From M55B127 sp034521955 (GTDB taxonomy: Bacteria; Bacillota; Halanaerobiia; Halanaerobiales; M55B127): a stretch of DNA of 64,000 bases. Under the pieces are notes generated by a model that was not told the DNA's origin, searched no databases, and worked only from the letters and a program-made list of their open reading frames with translations. Below, in pieces: positions 21,760 to 32,823 of this stretch; position 1 is the stretch's first letter; the number at the start of each line of letters is the position of its first letter. A program made the translations under genes and the position numbers. The DNA is taken from the NCBI GenBank assembly GCA_034521955.1, contig JAXHLT010000003.1:496001-560000 (forward strand), written 5' to 3'.

Positions 21760-22035
21760 TGCTATGTATTTTTTGTATAAAAAAATTAATGGAGATTGAA
21801 CATTATGTTTATATCATGCTACTTGTTAAGGTTATTGTAGTTGGTATGATTTTGCTAAAAATAGTTTGATTTCAACAGTTTGGATATAAAAGTTAATCCA
21901 GTATGTTCTGATGAATTTAAAGAGATGCGGAGAGACCAATATTTGTTTTAGATAATTATATGCTTAAATTGATTAATAAAAATAATTTTAGACACTGGGA
22001 AGAATCATTAAAAGAATATTTAGAAATGGAGTGAT
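21760..22035 (+). pseudogene. unrecognised short broken gene
   Basis: Between the glycosyltransferase and rmlA a short coding-like stretch reads, across two or three frames, DIKVNPVCSDEFKEMRR, FVLDNYMLKLINKNN and FRHWEESLKEYLEME before TGA TAA. I do not recognise a family. Its stop lies directly before the rmlA start, so it probably belongs to the same operon. Confidence 0.25.
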
Positions 22036-22038
22036 AAA

Positions 22039-22913
22039 GTGAAAGGTATTATATTACTGGGTGCAGGTACAAGACTATATCCAATTACTAAATCAGTTTC
22101 AAATAGATATTACCTATTTATGATAAACCAATGATTTATTATCCACTGTCAGTTTTAATGCTGGCTGGGATTAGAGAAATATTAATTATTTCTACAGCAA
22201 AAGATTTACCTTTATTTGAAGAATTATTGGGTGATGGAAGTGATATTGGGATTAGAATTAACTTATGAAGTGCAGGATTGAGCCTGATGGTCTGGCTGAA
22301 GCTTTTATTGTTGGGGAAGATTTTATTGGTGATGATAATGTGGCTTTGATTTTAGGAGATAATATTTTCTATGGTCAGAATTTTACTTAAATTTTAAAAA
22401 GCAGCTGTTAATAGATGAAGATAGGAGCAACTATTTTTGGTTATTATGTAAATAATCCTGAATCAATTTGGGGTTGTTGAATTTGATGAAGAATAAAAAG
22501 TTATTTCTATTAGAAGAAAAACCAGAAAATCCTAAATCTAATTATGCTGTACCAGGATTATATTTTTATGATAATCGATGTAGTTGATATATGCTAAAAA
22601 TCTTAGAACCATCTGATTGAGGAGAATTAGAAATTACTGATTTAAATAAATGATATATTTAAGAAGAAGTGAAACTTGAATGTGGAATTATTTGGTAGAG
22701 GTTTGGCCTGGTTAGATACTGGAACTCATGATGGTTTATTAGAAGCAGCTAATTTTGTAGAACTATTGAACACGTCAGGATTGATAATATTCTGCTTAGA
22801 AGAAATTGCTTATCGTAATGAATGGATAGATAAAGAAACTTTATTGAATCAGCTGAAAAGTGTGTGAGTTCCCTTATGGACAGTTTCTTAAAAAAGTAGC
22901 AGAAGATAAATAA
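22039..22913 (+). pseudogene. rmlA: glucose-1-phosphate thymidylyltransferase, frameshifted
   Basis: Pieces in order: KGIILL-GAGTRLYPITKSVS, IYDKPMIYYPLSVLMLAGIREILIIS, LGDGSDIGI, EPDGLAEAFIVGEDFIGDDNVALILGDNIF, EEKPENPKSNYAVPGLYFYD and the C-terminal FGRGLAWLDTGTHDGLLEAANF. This is RmlA, the first step to dTDP-L-rhamnose. GTG 22039 follows GGAGTG. The order rmlA-rmlC-rmlB-rmlD follows without large gaps. All four carry indels. Confidence 0.85.
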
Positions 22914-22935
22914 GATATTAAATTCGAGGTGTAGT

Positions 22936-23511
22936 ATGGAATTAACCAAAACTGATATCAGAAGATTTATATATAATTGAACCGACTAGGTCTCTTAAAA
23001 CTCCTATGATAGAGGATGCTTTTATGGAAAAGTTATCCAGCCGATAGAATTTGAAGAAGAAATCGGTTTAGGTATAGAACTTTGTTCAGGATAATCATTC
23101 TAAATCACAAAAAGGAACATTAAGGGGGACTTCATTTTCAAACTTAACACATGCGCAGGGTAAATTGGTAAGAGCTGTTAAAGGGATAGTTTATGATGTT
23201 GGAGTTGATTTAAGAAAAGATTCTGAAACATATGGTGGGTTTTTTGAGTGATTTATTGGAAGAAAATAAGAAGATGTTTTATATTCCAGAAGACTTTGCT
23301 CATGGCTTTATTGCTTTAAGTGATGAAGTTGAATTTCTATATAAGGCAACTGACTATTATCATCCAGAATATGATGCAGGGATAGCCTGGAATGATCCTG
23401 ATATAAATATAGACTGGCCTTTAAAAATATAATCTAACTAAATGGATTCTTTTATTGTCAGATAAAGATAAAGATTTACCAACTTTAAAAGAATATAATA
23501 AGGGTGATTAA
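22936..23511 (+). pseudogene. rmlC: dTDP-4-dehydrorhamnose 3,5-epimerase, frameshifted
   Basis: RmlC family text: DNHSKSQKGTLRG, KLVRAVKGIVYDVGVDLRKDSETYG, MFYIPEDFAHGFIALSDEVEFLYKATDYY and NDPDINIDWPL, ending KDLPTLKEYNKGD at TAA 23511. The catalytic His regions (LRGxHxQ, here disturbed near 23130, and FAHGF) are recognisable. GAGGTG precedes ATG 22936. Confidence 0.85.
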
Positions 23512-23512
23512 T

Positions 23513-24554
23513 TTGAAGAATTGTTTTATTACTGGTGGAGCTGGATTTATAGGTACTAATTTTGTTAAATACATGCTTGCTGAACATAGTGATGAGTTTA
23601 ATCTTATTGTTTTAGAATAGCTTACATATGCAGGAAATTTAGCGAACTTAAAGAATGAATTAAAACTATATTGAATTTATTAAAGGAGTATTCTGCAATA
23701 AGAATTAAGTAGAATACATATTCACAGAATTTGATATTGATTATGTTGTTAACTTTGCTGCAGAATCTCATGTGGACTTGTCCAAGATAGAATTTATAGT
23801 ATTCCCTGTAGAAACTAATATTTTAGGGAAATATAAAAATTAATGGCATGCTGCCAAAAATTCTGGGAAGAAGATGAAAACAAATATAGAGAGGGAGTTA
23901 AATTCCTTCAGGTTTCTACAGATGAGTATTGTTCATTGGGAGAGACAGGTTATTTTACTGAAGATACACCATTAGCTCCTGAATAGCCCTTATTCTGCTA
24001 GTAAAACAAGTGCAGATATGATGGTCAGAGCCTATAATGAAACATTTATTTTTCCTGTGAATATAACAAGATGTTCTAATAATTATGGTCCCTATCAGTT
24101 TCCAGAAAAACTAATTCCTCTTTTTTCAACTAATGCTATGGAAGATAAAGAACTTCCTATTTATGGTGATGGCAAAATATTAGAGATTGGCTTCATGTTA
24201 AATATCACTGTAGAGCAATAGATTTAGTTTTAAGAAAAGGAGAAAATGGAGAAGTTTATAACATTGGTGGGAATAATGAAAAAACTTAATTGAGAAATAA
24301 CAGAAGCTATTTTAAATATTTTAGATAAGCCAAAAGATTTAAATAAAGTTTGTTAAAGATAGATTGGTTATGATTGCAGATATGCCATAGACTCTTCCAA
24401 GATGAAAAAAGAGTTTGACTGGGAGCCTGAATATACTTTTGAAGAAGGAATTGCAGAAACTATTCAATGGTATAAAGATAATGAAGATTGGTGGTGTAAT
24501 ATTAAATCTGGTGACTATAAGGATTATTATAAAAAAATGTATATAGATAAATAA
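23513..24554 (+). pseudogene. rmlB: dTDP-glucose 4,6-dehydratase, frameshifted
   Basis: Starts at TTG 23513 with KNCFITGGAGFIGTNFVKYML. Then LTYAGNLANL, NFAAESHVD, FLQVSTDE, the SPYSASKTSADMMVRAYNETF helix with catalytic Tyr/Lys (broken by an indel near 23985), FPVNITRCSNNYGPYQFPEKLIPLF, and the C-terminal RYAIDSSKMKKEFDWEPEYTF. This is RmlB, which makes the 4-keto-6-deoxy intermediate. Stop and start overlap or abut with rmlC. Confidence 0.85.
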
Positions 24555-24626
24555 ATTTATAAAGCTGAAAGTAGTGCAATTTTGGTGGCTTCAGCTTTGT
24601 TTTTATTAATGAAATTGAGGTGTAAA

Positions 24627-25456
24627 ATGAAAATACTTGTTACTGGCTCTAAAGGTCAATTAGGAATAGAATTATTACAACTGTATAATGATGAAAACAT
24701 TACTGGTGTTGATATAGATGAAATGGATATAACTGATGCAGAGAAAACAGTTAATCATATTAAGAATTTTAATCCCAATCTGGTAATTCATTGCTGCTTA
24801 TGACAAATGTAGATGGGTGTGAAATAAAGAAGTAGCTTATAAAGTTAATGTTTTAGGGACCAGAAATGTTGCTTTAGCCTGTCAAAAAGTAAACTCAGTG
24901 ACGCTTTATGTTAGTACAGATTTGTGTTTGATGGAAAAAAAAGTGAAAATTATAATGATTTTATACACCTTCTCCTTTGAAAGTAATCATGGAAAAGTAA
25001 ATATGAAGGTGAAAAAGTAGTTAAAGAGCTTTTAAAATAAATTCATAACAATACTCCTACTGCTTGGTTATATGGTGATGGTAATAATTTTGTAATAACC
25101 ATGTTATCTCTAGCTAAAAGAATAGTTTAAGTATAGTAAATGATTAGCAGGTACTCTGACGATGCGAAGGACTTAGCCATTGCTATTTCTAAAAAATAGT
25201 CATTCCTGGATTGTATGGAACTTATCATGCTTCAAATAAAGGTAGCTGCAGTTGGTATAAATTTGCAAAGAAAATATTTGAATTTAAGGACATTGAGATA
25301 GAAGTTAAACCAACTACTGCCGAAAAATTTGGAAGTCCTGCAGCAAGACCGACTATTCTGTTATGGACAATTTTGCTTTGTAAGTCAGAATATTTATCAG
25401 ATGCGTGATTGGAATAAGCTTTAAAAGATTATTTGGCTGGTGAAGAAAATGTTTAA
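24627..25456 (+). pseudogene. rmlD: dTDP-4-dehydrorhamnose reductase, frameshifted
   Basis: ATG 24627 behind GAGGTG gives MKILVTGSKGQLGIELLQLY, then DIDEMDITDAEKTVNHIKNFNPNLVIH. Later pieces include VFDGKKSENY, TAWLYGDGNNFV, YGTYHASNKGSCSWYKFAKKIFE and KPTTAEKFGSPAARP. It is RmlD, the last step to dTDP-L-rhamnose. It overlaps the downstream transferase by eight bases. Confidence 0.85.
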
Positions 25457-26251
25457 TATTACAATCTCAATTGTCACTTATAATAATGAAAAATAATTGG
25501 TAAAACAATAAGTATTATAGAACAGACTAATGATATTGATTATAAAATTTATGTAATTGATAATAATTCAACCTATGGAACTTGTAAGATAGTTAAACAA
25601 ATTGAAGGAAATATAGAGCTCATTGAAGTAAAGATAATGAAGGTTTTAGTAAAGTCATAATAAAGTTCTTGATAAATTAAATTCTAAATATCACATAGTA
25701 GTGAATCCAGATATAGTCATTTAAAAACAAGGTTATTTTAGATATGTATAATTTTATGGAAAAATAATGAAGATGTTGGTCGATTAAATCCTTTGGTTAA
25801 AAAAGTGTAGATAATGAGATTCAATATCTAGCTAAAAGAGAAGTTACCTTTATTGATTTATTTATCAGAAGATTTTTGCCTGGGTTCTTCAAAAAGAGAG
25901 CAGGATTATTTTGAGATGAAAAGATACAAATTATAACAGTTATTTTAAGGTTCCTTACGCAACAGGCTGTTTTATGTTTTTTAGGACAGATACATATAAG
26001 GAATTTAGAGGGTTTGATCTTAAACTTCTCTTACTTATTTAGAAGATGCAGATATAACAAAAGAGTAAATAAAATTTCTGAAACCGGACTCTTCCCTGAT
26101 AATTATGTCATTCACTAATGGCAGCGAGGATTACATAAAAGCTTTAAGTTAACCTGGGTTATATTTAATCTTTATTTTATTATTTTAAAAAAATGGGGAT
26201 TTAAATTATATTAATAATAAATTCTATCCTGCAGTTGATTTCAAATGCTAA
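25449..26251 (+). pseudogene. WbbL-like rhamnosyltransferase (GT2), frameshifted
   Basis: GT2 enzyme starting FNITISIVTYNNEK, with YVIDNNST, the ELIEVKDNEGFSKGHNKVL region, KYHIVVNPDI (DxD-like acid position), INPLVKKVDNEIQYLAKREV and IRRFLPGFFKKRAG. The text NxGFxxGxN plus VVNPDI is typical of WbbL-type dTDP-rhamnosyltransferases, and the position directly after rmlD agrees. The last part runs into the manC start at 26245. The exact end is uncertain because of indels. Confidence 0.65.
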
Positions 26252-27055
26252 CAGCACTAATAATGGCTGGAGGAGAAGGAACAAGATTCTGGCCTTTAAG
26301 CAGAAAAGATAATCCTAAACAATTTTTAAAGTTAAATGATGATCAAAAAACAATGCTGCAGGAGACTGTAGAAAGAATAAAAGAACTTGTGCCTATAGAA
26401 CAGGTCTTTATAGCTACCAATGAAGCTTATCAGGAAGCTATTAAAAATCAACTGGAGGGAATACCTTCAGAAAATATAATAGTAGAACCAATGAAAAGAA
26501 ATACAGCTGCCTGTATAGGTCTTTCTTCAGTAGTTATAGAAAATAAATATCCAGGTTCAACAATGATTGTTTTACCTGCAGATCATTTAATCAAAGATGA
26601 AAAGAAATTTGTTGATATTTTATCTAAAGCAGTAATGACAGCTGCAACAGGTAAAAATCTTGTTACCTTAGGTATTAAACCAACTCATCCAGAAACAGGT
26701 TATGGCTATATTCATTATGGTGATCACTTACATACAATAGATGAGCATCAGGTGTTCAAAATTGTAAAACTTTACTGAAAAACCTGATTTAGATACTGCT
26801 AAAGAATTTTTAGAAGATGGTAATTATCTCTGGAACAGCGGTATGTTTATCTGCCAATTTGGTGGAATACTTTAGGTTGCTGATTGGCATTAGAAAAAGC
26901 TAAATAGTAAATGACGAAAATGTAGTGTTTGCAAAATACTTTTGAATTATTAATAAAAAATACCATTATTAATAGTCACAATAAAATTATAATTATGAGG
27001 TATGAAAATGTAGTAATAGTTGATAATGTTATAATATTTTTATAAAGAAATGTAA
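26245..27055 (+). pseudogene. manC: mannose-1-phosphate guanylyltransferase copy 1, degenerate C-terminus
   Basis: The first 175 codons are clean: LTALIMAGGEGTRFWPLSRK (GTP-binding and catalytic signature), DNPKQFLKLNDDQ, VEPMKRNTAACIGLSS, VLPADHLIKDEKKF and HPETGYGYIHYGD. After 26760 it shifts frame, reads YLWNSGMFI, and then appears to skip the middle of the domain. The tail is recognisable only against copy 2 (33127): NVVFAKYF, KNTIINSHNKIIIM and ENVVIVDNVIIFL, with several stops. So this copy lost an internal segment and then decayed by substitution, unlike the indel-only genes upstream. Confidence 0.75.
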
Positions 27056-27059
27056 ATAA

Positions 27060-27650
27060 TATTCTATTTATCTAAGTCTCTGTATTTATCAGAAAAAATC
27101 TTATTACTAATGAAAGAAAATATCTTCTTCCGAAAAAATTGAAGAATTTATTGAAACTTACTTTATAGCAAAATATTAGAACTAAAGTATTTGCCAGAGA
27201 ATAATTATTTAAACAAACAATTAGTTTATCTCCTTGTAATGCCAACAAATTTATATAGATTCTTAAAATGATTATCATGTTTTAAAAACTTTTGATGTTT
27301 TACCTACATTAATAATAAAATTTCATATAGCTAAAGTTTATAATGAAAGATGATATTATTATTTGTGGAAGTGGTAAGCCTAGTATGTGAATTTTTCATG
27401 TAGACAACTAGGTCTATAATAGTGTATTTAAAGAATAATCATGATGGTAGTTAACATGTTAATATTGGTGTTGGAAAAGATATATCAATTCAGTAATTTA
27501 AAAAAATTAATTGAAGTATTGGCGGGTTTAATGGAAAATTGTAAATGATAATTTGAAACCTAAAATGTAGATTACAAGTAAATTGATAGATTTACTATAT
27601 TAAATAAAATTTGTTAAAGCAAATATAGTAATTAGTAAAAGGAATTAAAT
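27060..27650 (+). pseudogene. decayed GDP-L-fucose synthase copy
   Basis: Aligns by eye with fcl (16134) from its GSSCIYP region to near the C-terminus. MPTNLY is kept at 27239-27256, then ND-x-HVLK, DVLPTLIIKFHIAKVYNE, IICGSGKPS followed by a stop, EFFHVDN, YLKNNHDGS-HVNIGVGKDISI, GFNGKIVNDNLKPK and KLIDLLY. Many substitutions, in-frame stops and shifts are present. It is a real, old pseudogene. With manC copy 1 immediately upstream it forms a decayed manC-fcl pair. Confidence 0.75.
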
Positions 27651-27779
27651 GACTTATTAATGTTACAAAGAACTTGAAGATAAAACAGTGAATAACTAAT
27701 TTCATAAAATCACGATTTTTTATTAACACAATACTAGACTTCTTAGATTGAGTAATCACTTAACTTTTTTTATTTCTCT

Positions 27780-27994
27780 TTTAAACAACAGTGAAAAAAA
27801 TTATGATTTTAATAACTGACTTATTTTCAACCTCTCCACATATATTACAACCTGGTATATATTCTTGAATATAGATTCTATATCTAAAAATATTTCTGCG
27901 GAATTTTATGTTTATTCACATATTATCTCAATTCTTTGGCAATGACCAACCTTCCATTATTATCAAATTTTCTAATAATACCTGTACTTATCAT
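27780..27994 (-). pseudogene. AbrB/SpoVT-family regulator remnant, antisense
   Basis: On the minus strand ATG at 27994 opens MISTGIIRKFDNNGRLVIAKELR, the unmistakable start of AbrB/SpoVT swapped-hairpin regulators (normally MKSTGIVRKVDELGRIVIPKELR). A stop follows. Then YIPGCNICGEVENKS matches the C-terminal cysteine motif (PGCxxCGE) of clostridial AbrB proteins, but the segment between is too short and shifted. The bases just upstream on that strand (27995-28055) recur next to the second remnant at 34663-34723. Confidence 0.65.
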
Positions 27995-28293
27995 AGACCC
28001 ACATCTTTCCTCCAACCATTAACTATTTTATCAATTAAAGGAAAAATATTCCAGGCAGGTATAATATTTTTATTTTATATTTTTGGCTAAATTATTAGTT
28101 GGTAATTTGTTAAATATATTACATCATTAAATTTTTTATAAAAATAAATATTGTATTTTTCAATTCTTATTCGTTATTATGCAGAAAAAAACAATGTTAT
28201 AAAAGAAAATTTAAATAGGAAGTAAAAAATATACTATAATACACAAATTATATTTTTTAGTATATAATAATTTATTTGGCTAGGGTGGTTTAT

Positions 28294-29629
28294 ATGAAAA
28301 ACAAGTAATAAGGAAACAATTTTTAATATTATCCGAGTAATAGGTGATATTTTACTTATAAATGCAGCATTTATTTTATCCTTTTACATAAGGTTAGACC
28401 AAATTTTCCAAACATCTACGCTTATTTCAGATTTATGCCGTTTATTATAATATTCTCTTTAACTATTTTCAGCATGTTTAATTTATATAACTATTTAACT
28501 AATAAACCTTTGAGCGATATTTTATATGCTTTCATACCTGCAAGTATTATTATAATTTTATTTTCTATATCTTTATCATACTTCTTACAAACTTATAATT
28601 TTCCAAGGTCAGTATTTTTAATAACTTTACCTTTATTAATAATATTTATGCATTATGGCGTTTTTTGTTAATTGTAATTCAAAAATATTTTGAAACACCA
28701 AAAGATATAATTATAATTGGGGAAAGATAATTTAATTGATAAATTAGTAAAAAATATTAATACTAATACCAACTGGATGGGATATAATAGAATCACACAA
28801 TGACAAAAATGATTTTCACTAATATGAAAAAAGAGTTTGAAAAACAAATTAGATTATTTAGCACCATATATTAATTCACCTTACATCAGACACACCAATT
28901 GAACAGAAAGAAGATTTATTCTATCTTTCACTAGAAAAGAATGGAAAATATCTATTATTCCTGAATTTTATGAAATTATGATTTCAGGAGGAACTTTAAA
29001 ACAAATTTGCAGAATTTCCCCCTGTTTATAATATAAAATCACTTAAAGAAAAAGAAATGGTTCATTTGAAAAGAACTTTAGATATTATTTTTTCTCTTTT
29101 TGGTCTGTTATTAACTTCACCATTTACAATAATAATTGCAATTTTAATTAAACTAACAATAAAGGACCAATTTTCTATAAACAAACTAGAGTTAGTCAAA
29201 ATAACAAAAAATTCAATGTACTTAAAATTTAACAATGGTTAATGCTGAAAAGAAAACAGGACCAAATATTATCCAATAATAATGATTCTGAGAGTTACCA
29301 GAATAGGTAAATTTTTAAGAAAAACCAGATTAGATGAAAATACGAATTAATAAATGTTTTAAAAAAGGAGAAATGACTTTGATCTACCCTAGACCTGAAA
29401 GACCTCATTTTGAAATAAATTTGAAAAAGAAATTAAAGATTATGAATTTAGACATCATGTAAAAACAGGTATTACAGGATTAGCACAAATCAATGGTTTT
29501 TATAGTACTCATCCAGAAGAAAAATTATGTATTATCTCACACACATGCTAATAACAATAATATTATATTTGATCTAAAATCATCTTAAACACTTTAAAAG
29601 TAATTTTAATTGGTCATAAGGCTGACTAA
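28294..29629 (+). pseudogene. polyprenyl glycosylphosphotransferase (WbaP/CpsE-like), frameshifted
   Basis: The N-terminal half is hydrophobic (IIRVIGDILLINAAFILSF, then PFIIIFSLTIFSMFNLYN and three more membrane segments). The C-terminal half is the bacterial sugar transferase domain: KRTLDIIFSLFGLLLTSPF, FKTMVNDAEKKTGPI-like text around 29230, RITRIGKFLRKTRLDE, MTLIYPRPERPHF and GITGLAQINGFYST. Such enzymes load the first sugar phosphate on undecaprenyl phosphate and so start repeat-unit synthesis. AGGGTGG precedes ATG 28294. It is broken by many indels. Confidence 0.75.
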
Positions 29630-29717
29630 TATAAATATTATTAATAATATGATTTGAAAGGTTAAGATTTAATTATTCTTTAATCTTATATCATACACTA
29701 ATGGAGGTAATAAATAA

Positions 29718-30618
29718 ATGAAAGTATTAGTTACTGGAAGGTAGCAGGATTCATTGTTTTAACATTGTACAGAGTCTATGAAAAAATTATAAAGTGGTAA
29801 TTATAGATAATCTTTCAACCGGGAAAAAAGAACATATTAATGAAAAAGCGAATCAGAAAGTTGATATTAATTCCAATGAAATTGAAGATATATTTAAAAG
29901 GGTATAAATATAGTTATACATACAGCACACAAATCGATGTTCAAAAATCAATAAATGATCCAATTTATGATTGCAAAAATAATATTATAGGTACTTTAAA
30001 TATTTTAGAAGCTTGTAAAAAATATAAAATAAAAAATGATCATTCATCTTCCGCCGCTGTTTATGGCCAACCGAATTATCTACCAGTATGGTAGAGCATC
30101 CGATAAATGCTATGTCAGGTTATGGAATTAGTAAACATACTCCTGAACACTATATTAAAATGTATTCCGAATATATATGGTCTTAAATGTTTCTATATTA
30201 CGTTATTCTAATGTATATGGGCCTCGTCAGATTCCAAAGGCGAAGGTGGAGTTATCTCAATCTTTATTGATAAAATGTTAAATAATGAAGAACCGATTAT
30301 TTATGGGGATGGTAAGCATACTAGAGATTTTATATATGTAGATGATATAGTATCTAAATCTTGCTGCTATAAAATAAAGAAAAAAATGAAGTTTATAATA
30401 TACAAGTTGCAATACTAAAAACCGTAGAAAATAATTTAGTAAAAATAACTAATAAAATATTGAACACAAATTATTCACCTATATATAAAAAGAAATAACT
30501 GGTGATATAAGACATTCTGTATTAGATAATAATAAAAGCTCTTAAATCTTTGGATTGGAAACCTCAATAATCATCTGTAGAAAAAGGTTTGAAAATAACT
30601 ATTAATTACTATAAGTAA
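29718..30618 (+). pseudogene. UDP-glucose 4-epimerase-like SDR, frameshifted
   Basis: SDR pieces in order: MKVLVTG start, VVIIDNLSTGKKEHINEKA, VIHTAAQ-like text shifted into QIDVQKSINDPIYD, IIGTLNILEACKKYKI, HSSSAAVYGQPNYLP, SGYGISKHTPEHY (YxxxK), RYSNVYGPRQ, GEGGVISIFIDKML and YGDGKHTRDFIYVDD. This is the GalE-like epimerase group. AGGTAAT and ATG 29718 form the start. The insertion sequence begins seven bases after its stop. Confidence 0.72.
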
Positions 30619-30624
30619 TTGTTG

Positions 30625-32049
30625 AAGGTCAGAACATAGGTTACACTCTTTTAATGGTTTATAGGGTTCAGAACTTGGGGTTACAGAAATAACTAGTTAT
30701 TTCGCCATTTTAATGACTATTAAAGTTCATAACATAGGTTACAGTTTAATCAGCCGGTAACTTATAAGGTATTGTAAAAAGGCTTTTCCATTGACTATCA
30801 TATACTCTAATAATGTGTGAATCGGTGCAAATAGTAGCTACCACATACTCATATTTTAAAGTTTTTGGCATCTTGAAAGTTTCTCCAAAAATATTTAATT
30901 TCAAATCACTTCTGATCAACCTAATAATTATGAATAAATCCATCAGTAATTGGAAGATCCAGTTGGTATTTTATAATCATCTTTAAAGAATTCTTTAGTT
31001 AAACGATCTCTTTTTAAATACTTCATTAGGTGTTTTACCACCCAGGGGACTATAGTGGTAATTATTATTATGATATTCAATAAATTTCTCTGAATCTTTA
31101 CAGAATTGATTAAAGTTTTCAAAATTTACTTTACGAAAGAAGTTTTTATCTAGTGTATCATTAAATTTCTCTATATAACCATTTCTCCAGGGTTCACTAA
31201 CAGGAATAAAAATAGGCTGAATACCATTATATAAACACCATCTGATAACAATACCAAATGAACGTGGATAACGAGTGCTGCCACGAAAAGATAAGGCGTT
31301 ATCGAACTGAATATAATCTGGTGTACCAAGTTGCTTACAGGCTTTAATAATTCCAGCAAGAGCTTCTTTTCCGCGTTTATAACGATTGGGACTTATTAGA
31401 ACCCGTCTAGTATAGACGTCCATAATATTAAAGCTATAAAAGCGTCCATCTCCTGTTATATATCTTGGGCCCCAAAAATCAACTTGATGAATTACATTAG
31501 GACCACAAATCGGCAAAGTAGGATAGGGAGTTCCTTTTTTGTGGTATTTAGATTTCTTGACAATTAAATTATTTCTTTTGATAATGCGCTTTATGGTAGA
31601 TAATGAAGGAGGTTCAACTCCTAAGCGCTGTAATTCCCAATGAATTGTTTGTGGTCCAATACGAGCATATTTTTCTTCCATAAGTTCTTTACGGATTTTG
31701 ATTACTAATTTTTCTAGATCTTCATCAATTTTAAGTAGGATGCTTAGGAGCTTTAGAAGCGATCTTTAAACCAATTTTTATTACCAGAGTCATAGCGTTT
31801 TTTCCATTTATAAAACCATTTTCTGCTTTTATTTAAATCTATTACATATTGAACTTACCTTTTTACCAGAAACATAAAGCTGAACAGCTTTAATCCTTTT
31901 TTGTTCTAATTCAGTCATCTAAATCACCTCTAATAGTGATTTAGACATTGATAAAATGTTACCTATGTGTTGAGCCTTTTTAGCATTAAAAATCAAGAAA
32001 AGTGTTACCTATGTCTTGACCCAAAAGTGTAACCTATGTTCTGAACCTT
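30625..32049. mobile_element. complete insertion sequence, IS481/DDE-integrase type
   Basis: Bounded by near-perfect inverted terminal repeats of about 27 bases: the left end at 30625-30652 and the right end at 32023-32049 share AAGG-TCAGAACATAGGTTACAC (left) against its complement. Inside each end the core CATAGGTTACA recurs: near 30633, 30675 (diverged) and 30731 on the left, and near 31962, 32003 and 32031 on the right, three sites per end in inverted orientation. These are probably transposase-binding sites. The element carries one transposase gene on the minus strand. I could not settle a target duplication; AAGTAAT occurs close to both outer edges. Confidence 0.75.
30746..31919 (-). pseudogene. 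DDE transposase of the insertion sequence, frameshifted
   Basis: On the minus strand from ATG 31919 (behind GAGGTG) it reads TELEQKRIKAVQLYVSGKK, a helix-turn-helix start, then shifts frame twice before the clean core of 228 codons at 31681-30995. The core holds RIGPQTIHWELQRLG, the first Asp in IHQVDFWGPRY, the second Asp in YIQFDNALSFRG, and the Glu in NGYIEKFNDTL, so the DDE triad is complete. After another shift near 30960 it continues KMPKTLKYEYVVATI to the stop at 30746. Several indels suggest it is now inactive, unless they are read errors. Confidence 0.78.
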
Positions 32050-32590
32050 ATCAAGTAATAATTAAAAATTGATCCATAATTATTATGTGTTATTTAAATA
32101 ACATTAGGTTGATGTTTTCCAGATTTTTTAGGGTAAAAGCAATTTAATAATTTTCTTTTGGTTGTATTAGAAAATATAGACATATTTAGTTCAATAATAT
32201 AAAATATTATTGATGAAAAGGAAATATGCATTCATGACAGATTTAGGTATTTTAAGTTCTAAACTAGGAGAAAACCTTGATAACCCTTTCAAACTCACTA
32301 GTAATATAGATTAGATAGATTAAATATAGATTAAATATTAATCAATAAGAATCAGTGAGGTAGTTCCATTCTTTGTAGTTAGTGTTTCTGATGTAAAAGT
32401 TGTTTTTAAATTAGACGGAAAGGTTCAGATAAAGGTGAAAGCGAATATAATATATTTTCTGTGGATCCTGCAATTTTAAATTAACATCCACAGTATAAAG
32501 GGCAGAAGTTTTTTGCAAACAATTAAGTATTATGCTCGTAGATTGTGTTTGAATCAGTCTGCCACAGCTCAAAAAAATTTACTATTAACA
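32050..32590. other. decayed sequence without a recognisable gene
   Basis: Coding-like fragments are visible on the plus strand (for example MTDLGILSSKLGENLDNPFK near 32234, PFFVVSVSDVKVVFKLDGK near 32369 and PQYKGQKFFANN near 32490), interrupted by stops and shifts. I do not recognise the family. It looks like one or two old pseudogenes. Confidence 0.3.
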
Positions 32591-32605
32591 GGGGAGTGAT
32601 AAATT

Positions 32606-32786
32606 TTGACTAATAATAATAATTTTGATCATAAAAAAAAATAAAAATAGTGATGAATATGAAAGATGTGTTATTTGTAAAAAGCTAACAGATGTAAAAG
32701 TTAGTACACCGGTTGGGTTTGTTAGTATTATGTTGAAGGAAAGTGGTCAACTTTGCCATAAGTGTTTTCTGGAAATTAAACGTTAA
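32606..32786 (+). pseudogene. small zinc-ribbon-like protein, one frameshift
   Basis: TTG 32606 behind GGGGAG opens MTNNNNFDHKKK. After an indel in an A-run near 32640 it continues NSDEYERCVICKKLTDVKV, then STPVGF, and after another shift GSGQLCHKCFLEIKR. Two CxxC pairs (CVIC and CHKC) in about 60 residues suggest a zinc-binding knuckle. The function is unknown. Confidence 0.4.
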
Positions 32787-32823
32787 AAAATAAATAGAAT
32801 ATTGAATGATAAAGCTAAATAAT

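Noticed and set aside
3984..30618. Programmed ribosomal frameshifting to explain the many split genes
   Set aside because: There are far too many breaks at unrelated sequences, in both directions, with no repeated slippery heptamer.
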